From Bacteroidaceae bacterium (GTDB lineage Bacteria; Bacteroidota; Bacteroidia; Bacteroidales; Bacteroidaceae): a DNA stretch of 54,100 bases. The notes beneath the pieces were generated by a model, which searched no databases, was not told the DNA's origin, and was given only the letters and a program-made list of their open reading frames with translations. Each line of letters opens with the position of its first letter. Position 1 is the first letter of the stretch. Position numbers and translations under genes: made by a program. Positions 24,705 through 32,160 of the stretch are shown here, one piece after another. The stretch spans positions 1 through 54,100 of the forward strand of contig JAILEU010000125.1 of assembly GCA_024697785.1 (NCBI GenBank), in the 5' to 3' direction.

Positions 24705-25466
24705 ATGAAAAAAACCTTTCCCAAAATCCTCATAGCCGGCCCGTGCAGCGCCGAGAGCGAAGCTCAGGTCATGACCACCGCCACGTCCCTCGCCCGCCAC
24801 GGCATCACCATCTTCCGTGCAGGCATCTGGAAACCCCGCACCCGCCCCGGCAACTTCGAAGGCGTCGGCATCGACGGCCTCCCCTGGCTTCAGCGCGTAC
24901 AACGCGAGCTTGGCATGAAGGTCATCATCGAGGTCGGCACGCCCCACCACGTCGAAGAGGCCCTTCGCGCCGGCATCGACATGGTGTGGATAGGTGCCCG
25001 CACCAGCGCCAACCCCTTTGCCGTACAAGCCGTGGCCGAAGCGCTCCGAGGCACCGACATCCCCGTCCTTGTCAAGAACCCCATCAACCCCGACCCCGAG
25101 CTCTGGCTCGGCACGCTCGAACGCTTTGAACGGCAAGGCATCACCCGCATGGCCGCCGTCCTGCGCGGATTCTCCTGCTACGAGAAGAGCATCTACCGCA
25201 ACCCCCCGTTATGGGACATAGCCCTTGAGCTCCGCCGCCGCAGGCCCGAGCTGCCGTTCATCTGCGACCCCTCGCACATCTGCGGCCGCCGCGACCTCAT
25301 CGAAGGCGTCTGCCTACAAGCCATCGACTACGGCTTCGACGGGCTGATGATAGAGTCCCATTGCAACCCCGACGCCGCCTGGAGCGACGCCGCCCAGCAG
25401 CTAACCCCCGACGCCCTATCCACCATCCTATCCGCCCTCCCCAGCCCCCCCTATAGTCCCCTATAG
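24705..25466 (+). CDS. 3-deoxy-7-phosphoheptulonate (DAHP) synthase, type I-beta, stand-alone
   Basis: A 253-residue enzyme condensing phosphoenolpyruvate and erythrose 4-phosphate, the first step of the shikimate pathway; cytosolic. Recognisable motifs are AGPCSAES at the N-terminus, FRAGIWKPRTRP, WIGARTSANPF, VLVKNP, CDPSHICG and MIESHCNPDAAWSDAAQQ, which hold the PEP and metal-binding residues. In most Bacteroidetes this catalytic part is fused to a C-terminal chorismate mutase (about 350-370 residues in total, family knowledge). Here the frame stops right after ALSTILSALPSPPYSPL, and the last residues are encoded by the CTATAGTCC repeat. Either a natural short form or a lost mutase domain is possible. 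Confidence 0.9.
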   Translation: MKKTFPKILIAGPCSAESEAQVMTTATSLARHGITIFRAGIWKPRTRPGNFEGVGIDGLPWLQRVQRELGMKVIIEVGTPHHVEEALRAGIDMVWIGARTSANPFAVQAVAEALRGTDIPVLVKNPINPDPELWLGTLERFERQGITRMAAVLRGFSCYEKSIYRNPPLWDIALELRRRRPELPFICDPSHICGRRDLIEGVCLQAIDYGFDGLMIESHCNPDAAWSDAAQQLTPDALSTILSALPSPPYSPL

Positions 25467-25492
25467 TCCCTATAGTTCCTATAGTTCCTATA
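25450..25492. repeat. CCTATAGTT 9-base repeat at the DAHP synthase 3' end
   Basis: CTATAGTCC and CTATAGTTC units repeated about five times, starting inside the last codons of the gene. Same family and gene-relative orientation as 14461-14533. Confidence 0.8.
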
Positions 25493-25506
25493 AAAAAACC
25501 CCCAAC

Positions 25507-25532
25507 AAAAAAGGCGAGGCATTCGCCTCGCC
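25507..25532 (-). terminator. Rho-independent terminator of the 418-aa / 58-aa pair
   Basis: Minus strand: GGCGAGGC-GAAT-GCCTCGCC followed directly by TTTTTTG. A perfect 8-bp GC-rich stem with U-tract (plus coordinates 25513-25532 and A-run 25507-25512). Confidence 0.88.
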
Positions 25533-25562
25533 AAAGACTCAGGAGGGGAAAACCCCAGCTTT

Positions 25563-25739
25563 CTACTCCCCGTCAAGCCCCATTCCGAATCCGCCGCCGA
25601 ACGGGTCGCCAAAACGGAACCCGGGCGACAACACCTTCGTGTCCGACCCAGCCTTAAGGCCATCGCTCATAGAGAGCATAACCGCAGCAGACCCGCAAAT
25701 CTCCGTCTGCTCAATGCTTGGCTTTATATATCTTTTCAT
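25563..25739 (-). CDS. Short peptide of unknown function (58 aa)
   Basis: A 58-residue product starting MKRYIKPSIEQTEICG, then AAVMLSMSDGLKAGS, and a Gly/Phe-rich tail (GFRFGDPFGGGFGMG). The ATG at 25739 lies 22 bases after the upstream stop codon and a strong terminator follows, so it is transcribed. Short proteins of the type 'MKK.YIKPxxE......(M/L)xGS' are numerous in Bacteroidales (from memory) and uncharacterised. There is no signal peptide. A leader-plus-core precursor peptide is one possibility; I see no modifying enzyme nearby. Confidence 0.65.
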   Translation of the reverse strand: MKRYIKPSIEQTEICGSAAVMLSMSDGLKAGSDTKVLSPGFRFGDPFGGGFGMGLDGE

Positions 25740-25761
25740 AGCTGTATCTCCTTTTTTTTCA

Positions 25762-27018
25762 TTATTCAAAAACCACCTTTTTCCCATTCACGATGTAGAT
25801 GCCCCGGGCCGGGACCTCCACCCGACGTCCCAGCAGGTCATAGATCACAGCGGGCGTCGCCTCGCCATCGTCTGCGGCCTGGCGGATGTTTGTCGTGCCG
25901 CCGAGACGGAACAACGGAGCCGGCGAACCGCCCACCGTCAGATAGCAGCGATTGGCGCCCACGGTCGGTTCAGCGTCTGCCACGACATGGCCGAAGATAG
26001 CCTCGTCGTCATGGTTCATCAGCACGTAGCTGCCGGCCGGAGCCTTCGTGTTGGCATAGACACCCGTCAGCAGTCCGCTGGTTGCCGTTGAAGCACCACC
26101 TAGAGGCATGAGCTGGCTGAACGTGCGGCTCACAGGCGTCTCGCTCTTCACCACCACAGGCGTGCCCGCCGGGATGACAGACGCGACAGCCACCTCCGTC
26201 AGCACGTTCTCGCCGTTCACGCCCGTGATGCGCGAGGCCGTCACCCCCGAAGGCAACGTCACGTCAAACGGAGCCACGAAGGTGCCATACTTGACAGCCG
26301 TCACAGACAGCACAGCCGTAGGAGCCTCCACGACGCTCACCGTCCATTGCGACTCGCTGTCGCTATCTTGCCCGGCCATCACATAACCCGACGCGTCGGC
26401 ACTCAGCGAGGTGTAGCCAGGGAAGACACCGTTCTCGGAGGTAAAGGTGAACTTCCCGCTCTCCAAAATGACGACCGCCACTTTGGCCTTCTCATAATCT
26501 AATAACACGTGGTTTCCGTAGTTCACCTCATATACATAGCTGCCTGTCTTGTAGTTCTTCATATAGAACTTGTTACGTTCGTCCGTCCGCTCAAGCGTCC
26601 AGGCATATTTCAGGTCTGTCGGCGTGGACGAGTCCCAAAGGAGCTCATCGGCGTCCGTGGCATAGGCATAGCCGCCATCGGCCGTAGCCATCGTGAACAG
26701 CACGTCCGCCACGTTCCACGACAGATTGTTGTAGGCCGTCTCCAGCGCCACACGGGCATCGTCCATGTCCGCCTCATCGTCCGTGCTCTTGACGGCCTTG
26801 GCCGCCGCAAGCGCCTCGTTGAACGCGTTGGCATCCGCCACACGGTAGTATTTGCCGAACGCATCGTTACCCGACACCGTCCCCAGCGCCTCTGCGCTGG
26901 AGATGGCATCCTGCAAGTCACTCCACGACGTGCCCGAAGCCACGCCGCTCGCCCAAGCCTCAACGCTCAGGCCCATCAGGAGCACATATGCCCCCCATCG
27001 AAACAATCGGTTTTTCAT
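25762..27018 (-). CDS. Secreted protein with FIVAR-like helices and sorting-type C-terminal tail
   Basis: A 418-residue exported protein. Signal peptide 1-24 (VLLMGLSVEAWA). Residues about 28-100 are helical with the spacing of a FIVAR-type repeat (LQDAISSAEAL, then ALAAAKAVKS, then ARVALETAYNNL). About 105-235 form a strand-rich unit (ERNKFYMKNYKTGSYVYEVN, HVLLDYEKAKVAVVIL) and 240-380 another with VKYGTFVAPFDVTLPSGV. The tail IYDLLGRRVEVPARGIYIVN plus GKKVVFE resembles the type A C-terminal signal of type IX secretion. Surface delivery is inferred from it. It is followed in one transcript by the 58-residue gene. The ligand or substrate is unknown. Confidence 0.8.
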   Translation of the reverse strand: MKNRLFRWGAYVLLMGLSVEAWASGVASGTSWSDLQDAISSAEALGTVSGNDAFGKYYRVADANAFNEALAAAKAVKSTDDEADMDDARVALETAYNNLSWNVADVLFTMATADGGYAYATDADELLWDSSTPTDLKYAWTLERTDERNKFYMKNYKTGSYVYEVNYGNHVLLDYEKAKVAVVILESGKFTFTSENGVFPGYTSLSADASGYVMAGQDSDSESQWTVSVVEAPTAVLSVTAVKYGTFVAPFDVTLPSGVTASRITGVNGENVLTEVAVASVIPAGTPVVVKSETPVSRTFSQLMPLGGASTATSGLLTGVYANTKAPAGSYVLMNHDDEAIFGHVVADAEPTVGANRCYLTVGGSPAPLFRLGGTTNIRQAADDGEATPAVIYDLLGRRVEVPARGIYIVNGKKVVFE

Positions 27019-27050
27019 AAGTCACGACATGAGATTTTTCTTATTTGTTG

Positions 27051-27081
27051 CAAATATACAAGGAAAAAACAAAACATCAAA
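27051..27081 (-). promoter_or_regulatory. Promoter of the 418-residue protein gene
   Basis: Minus-strand TTTG (27078-27081), 19 bases, TATATTTG (27051-27058), 33 bases before the start codon. Confidence 0.65.
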
Positions 27082-27183
27082 GAAAATCCCTCTTTTTTCT
27101 ATCAAATACATCTCTCGCCCACATTCCCCAACATACTTTCAGAAATGGGTTGACAGCCGTCAGGCCTCTACACAATCTACACC

Positions 27184-27342
27184 ATCCCTACATTTTTTCC
27201 TATTACATTCTCCACGCTAAGAGCAAGAAAAGGCCGAAATCATGTAGGGAACATGTAGGGAAATGTAGGGAATCATGCTCCCTACATGCCTTAAATGCCT
27301 TTATTTCTGAACGTAAGGGCAAAAAATGCAGGGATGTAGGGA
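27184..27342. repeat. ATGTAGGGA repeats in both orientations
   Basis: ATGTAGGGA occurs at 27242, 27253, 27263 and 27334; its reverse complement occurs at 27279 and, as CCCTACAT, near 27185. The pair 27263-27271 / 27279-27287 makes a perfect 9-bp hairpin with a 7-base loop. Confidence 0.7.
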
Positions 27343-27626
27343 AAAACATAAAACGTAGTAGAGAAAAAGCAAGTTCCGGAAGTTTATGAGAGTGCCTCTT
27401 CGAGGCAGAAATCTTGGAGCAGCGAGCGCCAACAAACTAATTTGATTGGCCGAGTCGCGACAAGAGAAGACAAAGTCAAATTAAACAAAATTTGATACAA
27501 ATTTTTTAAGAAGTTTTCTGAGATAAAGATACGAATAATTTTGTATGATTTTGAGATGAATTTTGTTATATTTCCCGCGAAGCGGTATCTTATAGCCTTG
27601 TCATTTTTTTCCGCGAGTAGGAGGCG

Positions 27627-27697
27627 GTTTATAAACACGGGCCGCGTTTATATAAACAGGGGCCGTGTTTATATAAACAGGGGCGCTGTTTATAAAT
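27627..27697. repeat. Four GTTTATAWAAAC palindromes at 20-21 base spacing
   Basis: GTTTATAAAC (27627-27636), GTTTATATAAAC (27646-27657 and 27667-27678) and the degenerate GTTTATAAAT (27688-27697). Centres are 20, 21 and 20 bases apart, about two helical turns, separated by G/C-rich spacers. Confidence 0.7.
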
Positions 27698-27728
27698 ATA
27701 CTCAAACAATAGGAAAACGACATATGAT

Positions 27729-27829
27729 TGGGTTAGGGGTTAGAGGTTAGGGGTTAGGGTTAAAGCTGGCGCAGCAAAAAACTCTATCCCTTCACCTCTA
27801 ACCTCTAACCCTTAACCCCTAACCCCCAA
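27729..27829. repeat. GGGTTAGGGG / CCCCTAACCC inverted repeat
   Basis: About 34 bases of GGTTAGGGGTTAGAGG-type sequence (27729-27762) face their imperfect reverse complement (27796-27829) across a 33-base loop. Directly after come two copies of AGGCC(T/C)(C/T)TTCTGCAT (27831 and 27852). At 27908-27985 follow several AACGTT palindromes. Confidence 0.65.
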
Positions 27830-28197
27830 AAGGCCTCTTCTGCATCTGATTAGGCCTTTTCTGCATGACGGCAGCTGATTCCTACAAGGGGGAAATAGCA
27901 TCAAACGCCGTCGTCGTAACGTTTAACGCCGTCGCTGTAACGTTAAACGTTAGCGTCACGACGCACTACGTTAGCGTACCTGAATAACACGCCGTGAGCA
28001 GAGATTCAGAGCAAAAGAAGCTTTTAGCTAAACACAGAATAATATATCCTGACAACTGTCAACCGACAACGAAGTATTAGCAGAGCCAACTGACGAACGA
28101 AACAAGAGCAGAGCCAAACTTGTTTGAGCTATGCCTTGCGAGGAGGAGGAAGACGACTGTCAACCCATTTCTGAAAGTAGTTTGGAGCGTCCGCAAA

Positions 28198-28315
28198 CAC
28201 ATCTTACCTCTTACATCTTCCCTCATACATCATACCTCATACTTCTTACCTCATACATCATACTTCTTCCCTCTTCCTTTATACTTCTGACTTCATACCT
28301 CTGACTTCTTCCCAC
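28198..28315. repeat. Pyrimidine-rich CATACTTC/CATACCTC tract
   Basis: About 118 bases on the plus strand almost free of G, made of shuffled CATAC, TTC and CTC units. No coding potential in either strand. Confidence 0.65.
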
Positions 28316-28401
28316 AAAAGAATGTCAACCCATTTTGAAAAGTAGTTTTGGGTTGCTTCTGCCGCCACGCTTCTCGTCGTGGCAACAGGGGAGGGGGGGA
28401 T

Positions 28402-28448
28402 TGACAGGAAAGGGGCGGAAACCTCGCGGTTCCCGCCCCTACTTGTCA
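28402..28448. terminator. Long stem-loop downstream of the FISUMP lipoprotein gene
   Basis: TGACA (28402) to TGTCA (28448) encloses AGGGGCGG / CCGCCCCT and AACC-TCGC-GGTT. It lies about 100 bases after the stop codon at 28552. No U-tract on either strand, so termination or mRNA 3'-end protection is possible but unproven. Confidence 0.45.
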
Positions 28449-28551
28449 GGCTAAAGGCTTCAACGGGCTGACTTAAAGAACAGTCATCAACATTCTTCCA
28501 TCCGCTTCATCCCTTGCCCTAAACGGCGTATGTCCTTACATAACGTCTCAG

Positions 28552-31185
28552 TTACTTGCCTGAATAGTTCGGGTTGGGGAACACGGGACGAACTGACTGG
28601 CCGTAACACTTTGCCGTAGAACCTGTCGCCGCTTTCTTCTGCTTCCCCTTCGGGTCGTAGTACATGTAGAAAGCATTCGGATTGACATAGGTACGGTCTT
28701 TGTCCATCCAAGGATAGCTTGCCACCAGATCCTCCTTTGTCTTTAAGTCGCATGAAGCCGACCAGTATTCGCATGAAGGATGCTCGTCTGCCATTTCAGT
28801 TGACTGTCCCTGATTAAACCTTCGGTTTCCTATGCGGTAACCAGCAGCAGGGAGGTAGATATAGTTGCCGTTACCAGAAACCTTGAAGGCATACTTTTCG
28901 TCGTCCCATTCCCACTTGCACTTCTTGATGAGTTCTTCCCATTGTGCTCGGGTTGGCATGCGCCATTGTCCTCCCCACTTGGCTGTAGCATAGTCACGTT
29001 TGGTATGTGCGATGCCCGAGCGGTCGAATTCTGCGCCGCCATACATGCCCATCGATGTAGGAATATCTTCAACGTAACTGCCGCACTCCTTGTTTATCCA
29101 TTGCTGGATGTTTTTTCCAGTCTTGTCGCCCCATCCCACAAGGTCGCCGGTCTCTCCTTCGGTTTTTGCTCCGACATTCATGTTAGCCCATAGCACGCTA
29201 CACCCGAGGTCAACGGCCTTGATGCCATCCGGTGCATTATCCGACTTTACGGTATAGGTGCAACGTATTTTGCCACTACCATCATAGACAATGGCTTCAA
29301 GTGAACTCGAAGGACTCTGAGGCATCCATCCGACACTTACCTTTCCATTTTTATCTGAACAGATAGCGAGCCCTTTTTCCATCGTAAAGTCGTAGTCGTC
29401 GCGGTCTAACCTGTATAGCTCATTGGTTTCGGCATCGTCCGTCTGGAAATAGACAAAGACTGGAATATCCATATTCTTGTTCTCGCCAAACAGTTGCCAT
29501 TGAATTTGGAAATCGACTTTATTGTCTTTTCCATATTGAATACTTTTTTCGTTTGTGCAGGAAATGGCTACAGGAGCAGTCATAATCTGCAATTCGCCGG
29601 ACGACTTGGAACCCGTCTTCTTCGCCAGCTTATCGAGGCCCTTGAAAAGAGGCAATGGCTGTGGATCAAATTCAATGTCGTGATCAATGATTCCCTTCAA
29701 GAATTTCTTGATCTTGCCCGTCCCAAGCTTGATGCCTACCTGGTATTCAGCCCCAAGGTCGATTCCGGCATCCCAGAAAATCATGCCTTCAGGTCCGTCC
29801 TGAATATCGGCAACAACGCCTACTCCGGCGTTAACATGATTAAGGAATACAGGACCAATATCTGCTTTCGGACCCGCCAAACTATAGAGGAGCATGGACA
29901 AGCCCAAGGAAGGCCTAACTTTCATTTGCGCTCCAACGCCCAGTTCTGCGGTCGGCCAACTCGTTACAACTTTAAAGGGTCCACCGCCTTTTATCATGTG
30001 AACTCCTTCTTTGCCATTGAAGTCCAAACCCACATAGAAGGGCGAATTCGACGAACCACGAAAACCCCAGGATACATTAAGGCCGCCCGACACCTCAGCT
30101 TCGAGGCGGATATAGGTTGACAACACCAGATCAATCCATACGGGTACGATGCCGACAAAGAACTTAAATGAGGCTATGGTCACATCATCAAGGGGGATGT
30201 CATACGGCTTGAATGCATACTTAATGGTAGAATAAAACGTCACCGAGGCATCGAAGGAAGGGTCAACCATAAATTTCGGCTGGAACGTAGAAGAACTTTC
30301 CAACTCATCATCGTCACCACCGATGTCCTCCCTATTAATATCATCAGCAACTTCAGCAGGGATATCTGTAAACATCTGCATTCCGAAAGAAATGGTAATG
30401 TTCGCATCAATCTTAAAACCACTTGCAAAGCTAAAACCTTGTTTGGGATTACCATCTTTAGACAGAGGGAAATCTTTTTCCCAGTGAAGATTCATAGGAG
30501 GCAACATGGCGCGCGTGAGGGACTCATAAGGCAACTGTACCATATTGCCGTCGTCGCCTCTGAATCGAATTTCCGAAGGATAGATTTTCATCGTTGAATG
30601 ACGAATCACGCCTTCGCTTTCTCCTTCCGTTTGCAGGCTTATATCGCTACGCGTGGAAAGTTCATAGTCATCTTCATAATACTCGGCGAGGTCGGGTTCC
30701 TCAAAAGCATCGGTAGCTTTATCAATCGCATCGATGTCAAAATCGCCCAACGTAAGCTCGAAGGAACTCCCGGCAAACACTTCTGCAAAGCTGGCTTGCT
30801 CGGTTTCAAGTTCAACGTTTTCACCATTGATTTTATAGTCCTTAACCTTTACCAGATAGATGGTCGAGTCCACGTCAATGGTCATGATAGAACCTTTCTT
30901 GATATCCTTTGAGTCGTCTTTCGTCAAGTTCATCGTAAACTCGCCCTTCTCAGCATCGGCTTTCAAGACTTCGTTGGTGCCTTTTTCCCAATCAACGGGC
31001 ACATACTTCTCGCTGACGACGACCTGGCCTTCGGTTTCCTCCGTATGGACATCATACTTTGTCGGTCCTTTATCTTCATCCTCAATCGGGGGTTTCTTAC
31101 ACGAGACAAGTCCGACAAGGGATACTGCCAACAGGGCGTAGCACAAGTGGAGCATTGTGCGATTCGCTTTTTGCAACTTTTTCAT
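28552..31185 (-). CDS. Large lipoprotein with C-terminal FISUMP domain
   Basis: An 877-residue lipoprotein. The ATG at 31185 (MKKLQKANRTMLHL) starts a signal peptide with lipobox LVGLVSC, lipidated Cys29; the frame extends 24 codons further 5' but across the promoter. An acidic region (about 80-190) leads to a strand-rich middle (about 200-560) of alternating Gly/aromatic segments (GGLNVSWGFRGSSNSPFYVGLDFNG), resembling parts of the 3679-residue neighbour. A hinge follows. Residues about 658-875 are a Fibrobacter succinogenes major paralogous (FISUMP) domain: VDLGCSVLWANMNVG, WGGQWRMPTRAQWEEL, YWSAS, GQSVRPVF. FISUMP function is not known. It has its own promoter and closes the surface cluster. 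Confidence 0.85.
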   Translation of the reverse strand: MKKLQKANRTMLHLCYALLAVSLVGLVSCKKPPIEDEDKGPTKYDVHTEETEGQVVVSEKYVPVDWEKGTNEVLKADAEKGEFTMNLTKDDSKDIKKGSIMTIDVDSTIYLVKVKDYKINGENVELETEQASFAEVFAGSSFELTLGDFDIDAIDKATDAFEEPDLAEYYEDDYELSTRSDISLQTEGESEGVIRHSTMKIYPSEIRFRGDDGNMVQLPYESLTRAMLPPMNLHWEKDFPLSKDGNPKQGFSFASGFKIDANITISFGMQMFTDIPAEVADDINREDIGGDDDELESSSTFQPKFMVDPSFDASVTFYSTIKYAFKPYDIPLDDVTIASFKFFVGIVPVWIDLVLSTYIRLEAEVSGGLNVSWGFRGSSNSPFYVGLDFNGKEGVHMIKGGGPFKVVTSWPTAELGVGAQMKVRPSLGLSMLLYSLAGPKADIGPVFLNHVNAGVGVVADIQDGPEGMIFWDAGIDLGAEYQVGIKLGTGKIKKFLKGIIDHDIEFDPQPLPLFKGLDKLAKKTGSKSSGELQIMTAPVAISCTNEKSIQYGKDNKVDFQIQWQLFGENKNMDIPVFVYFQTDDAETNELYRLDRDDYDFTMEKGLAICSDKNGKVSVGWMPQSPSSSLEAIVYDGSGKIRCTYTVKSDNAPDGIKAVDLGCSVLWANMNVGAKTEGETGDLVGWGDKTGKNIQQWINKECGSYVEDIPTSMGMYGGAEFDRSGIAHTKRDYATAKWGGQWRMPTRAQWEELIKKCKWEWDDEKYAFKVSGNGNYIYLPAAGYRIGNRRFNQGQSTEMADEHPSCEYWSASCDLKTKEDLVASYPWMDKDRTYVNPNAFYMYYDPKGKQKKAATGSTAKCYGQSVRPVFPNPNYSGK

Positions 31186-31222
31186 ATTGGTTCGCTTTTT
31201 TGAATTATTCTTTTTATCTGGG

Positions 31223-31254
31223 CAAATGTACGTGGAAAACAGGTAAGAGCCAAA
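31223..31254 (-). promoter_or_regulatory. Promoter of the FISUMP lipoprotein gene
   Basis: Minus-strand TTTG (31251-31254), exactly 20 bases, TACATTTG (31223-31230), 37 bases before the start. The upstream gap also holds GTGAAttatTTCAC (31261-31274) and three TAATTCG direct repeats (31292-31318). Confidence 0.7.
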
Positions 31255-31333
31255 CATTACGTGAATTATTTCACCTTACGCTAAAGCATCATGTAATTCG
31301 TATAATTCGCGTAATTCGTAGTTCGAATATGGT

Positions 31334-32077
31334 TCACCTTTTGCCGTTCAGTTCAAACAAGTCGGAGAGGGTGCCGTGGGTGGCGGCGTCCAGGGTGAGC
31401 GTTGTGGCAAAGGTGACCAGACAGCGGTTCGTGGGGTCGTAGCCCTCGAAGTGGATAGTCTCGCCGGACGCCACGTTGCTGCCGATGCGGAACACCATGT
31501 AGGTGATGCCCTTCGACGTGCGGCTGACGCCGCGTGCGCGCAGTTCGCCGTTCTCAGCCAACGCCGCGAACATAATGTTGCGGGCAGGTGCTGCGCCGTT
31601 CACCGTCACCGCGGCATAGACGATGGTCTCGTAGCGGCGGGTCACCACGCGTTCCTTCGTCCACACGGGCAGCACGGCCACCGAGCAGTCGGCGCTCCAG
31701 TCGCCCTCACTATCAGAGAAGGTGATGACGTCCGTACCTACGCTCATAGCCGTGATGGAGGTCTGGCGCACGCGGACAATCGAGTCGCCCCAGCCCGTCT
31801 TTGCATGGAAGCGCGACAAGGCTATCTCTTGGGTGCTTTCCGGCAACTGGCTTAACGCCACGTCGCCAACCATCGGGTCGAGTTTCTTCTCGTCGCCCAC
31901 ATAGAGGATGTAAAAGCCATCCTCCTCGTCACCCAAAGAGATTTTGCCCAGATCAGACACATCGGGCAGCTTGTCGGGGTCAAACTCTTCCGGCCACTCC
32001 TGCTGGAACATCTCGCCACAGGAGGCTATCAGAGCCGTCACACATAAACACGCTATGGTGTTGAGCATTTTCTTCAT
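31334..32077 (-). CDS. Lipoprotein with Ig-like (Big2-type) segment
   Basis: A 247-residue lipoprotein, counted from the ATG at 32077 (MKKMLNTIACLCVTALIASC; lipidated Cys20). An ATG three codons upstream (32086) is possible, but the -7 box ends only four bases before it. After an acidic linker comes a stretch reading like a degenerate Big2 domain (GDEKKLDPMV..., ITAMSVGTDVITFSD, WSADCSVAVLPVW), followed by a second strand-rich domain (TRRYETIVYAAVTVNG... MVFRIGSNVASGETIHFEGYDP). Being Ig-like and lipid-anchored beside the giant Ig-repeat protein it could be a partner or anchor; that is inference. Confidence 0.75.
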   Translation of the reverse strand: MKKMLNTIACLCVTALIASCGEMFQQEWPEEFDPDKLPDVSDLGKISLGDEEDGFYILYVGDEKKLDPMVGDVALSQLPESTQEIALSRFHAKTGWGDSIVRVRQTSITAMSVGTDVITFSDSEGDWSADCSVAVLPVWTKERVVTRRYETIVYAAVTVNGAAPARNIMFAALAENGELRARGVSRTSKGITYMVFRIGSNVASGETIHFEGYDPTNRCLVTFATTLTLDAATHGTLSDLFELNGKR

Positions 32078-32090
32078 TCGTATCATAGTG

Positions 32091-32098
32091 CAAAGATA
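32091..32098 (-). promoter_or_regulatory. -7 element at the Ig-like lipoprotein start
   Basis: TATCTTTG on the minus strand, ending 4 bases before the upper ATG (32086) and 13 before the chosen one. Transcription would begin at or next to the start codon, so a leaderless or near-leaderless message is expected. The nearest TTTG is 23 bases upstream. Confidence 0.55.
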
Positions 32099-32160
32099 AT
32101 AGTTTTATTTAACGAAAACCACAAACTCAGGAAAAACTACACATATTATGTTTTCTGCGC

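Larger units (their letters stand above)
27134..28179. repeat. Perfect 23-bp inverted repeats bounding a gene-free kilobase
   Basis: 27134-27156 is the exact reverse complement of 28157-28179 (core GTCAACCCATTTCTGAAAG); with one mismatch the match extends to 28 bases (27134-27161 and 28152-28179). A diverged third copy lies at 28323-28351, in the same orientation as the second. Between them no convincing gene exists: the AT-rich frame at 27384-27638 (84 codons) has no recognisable content. The interior holds the repeat families listed separately. Confidence 0.75.

Noticed and set aside
24545-24733. Repeated DYLDGL peptide on the minus strand
   Set aside because: It is the translation of the intergenic CCAGATAAT repeat, overlaps the recQ end and has no start signals.
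27384-27638. 84-codon minus-strand frame in the gene-free region
   Set aside because: AT-rich, no recognisable domain, no well-placed promoter and no neighbour to support it.
27729-27829. Telomere or linear replicon end
   Set aside because: The motif only resembles TTAGGG; it is an internal inverted repeat with ordinary chromosomal sequence on both sides.
28487-28774. Possible 95-residue protein overlapping the FISUMP gene end
   Set aside because: It is another frame of the FISUMP coding sequence; the downstream part contains no independent signal.
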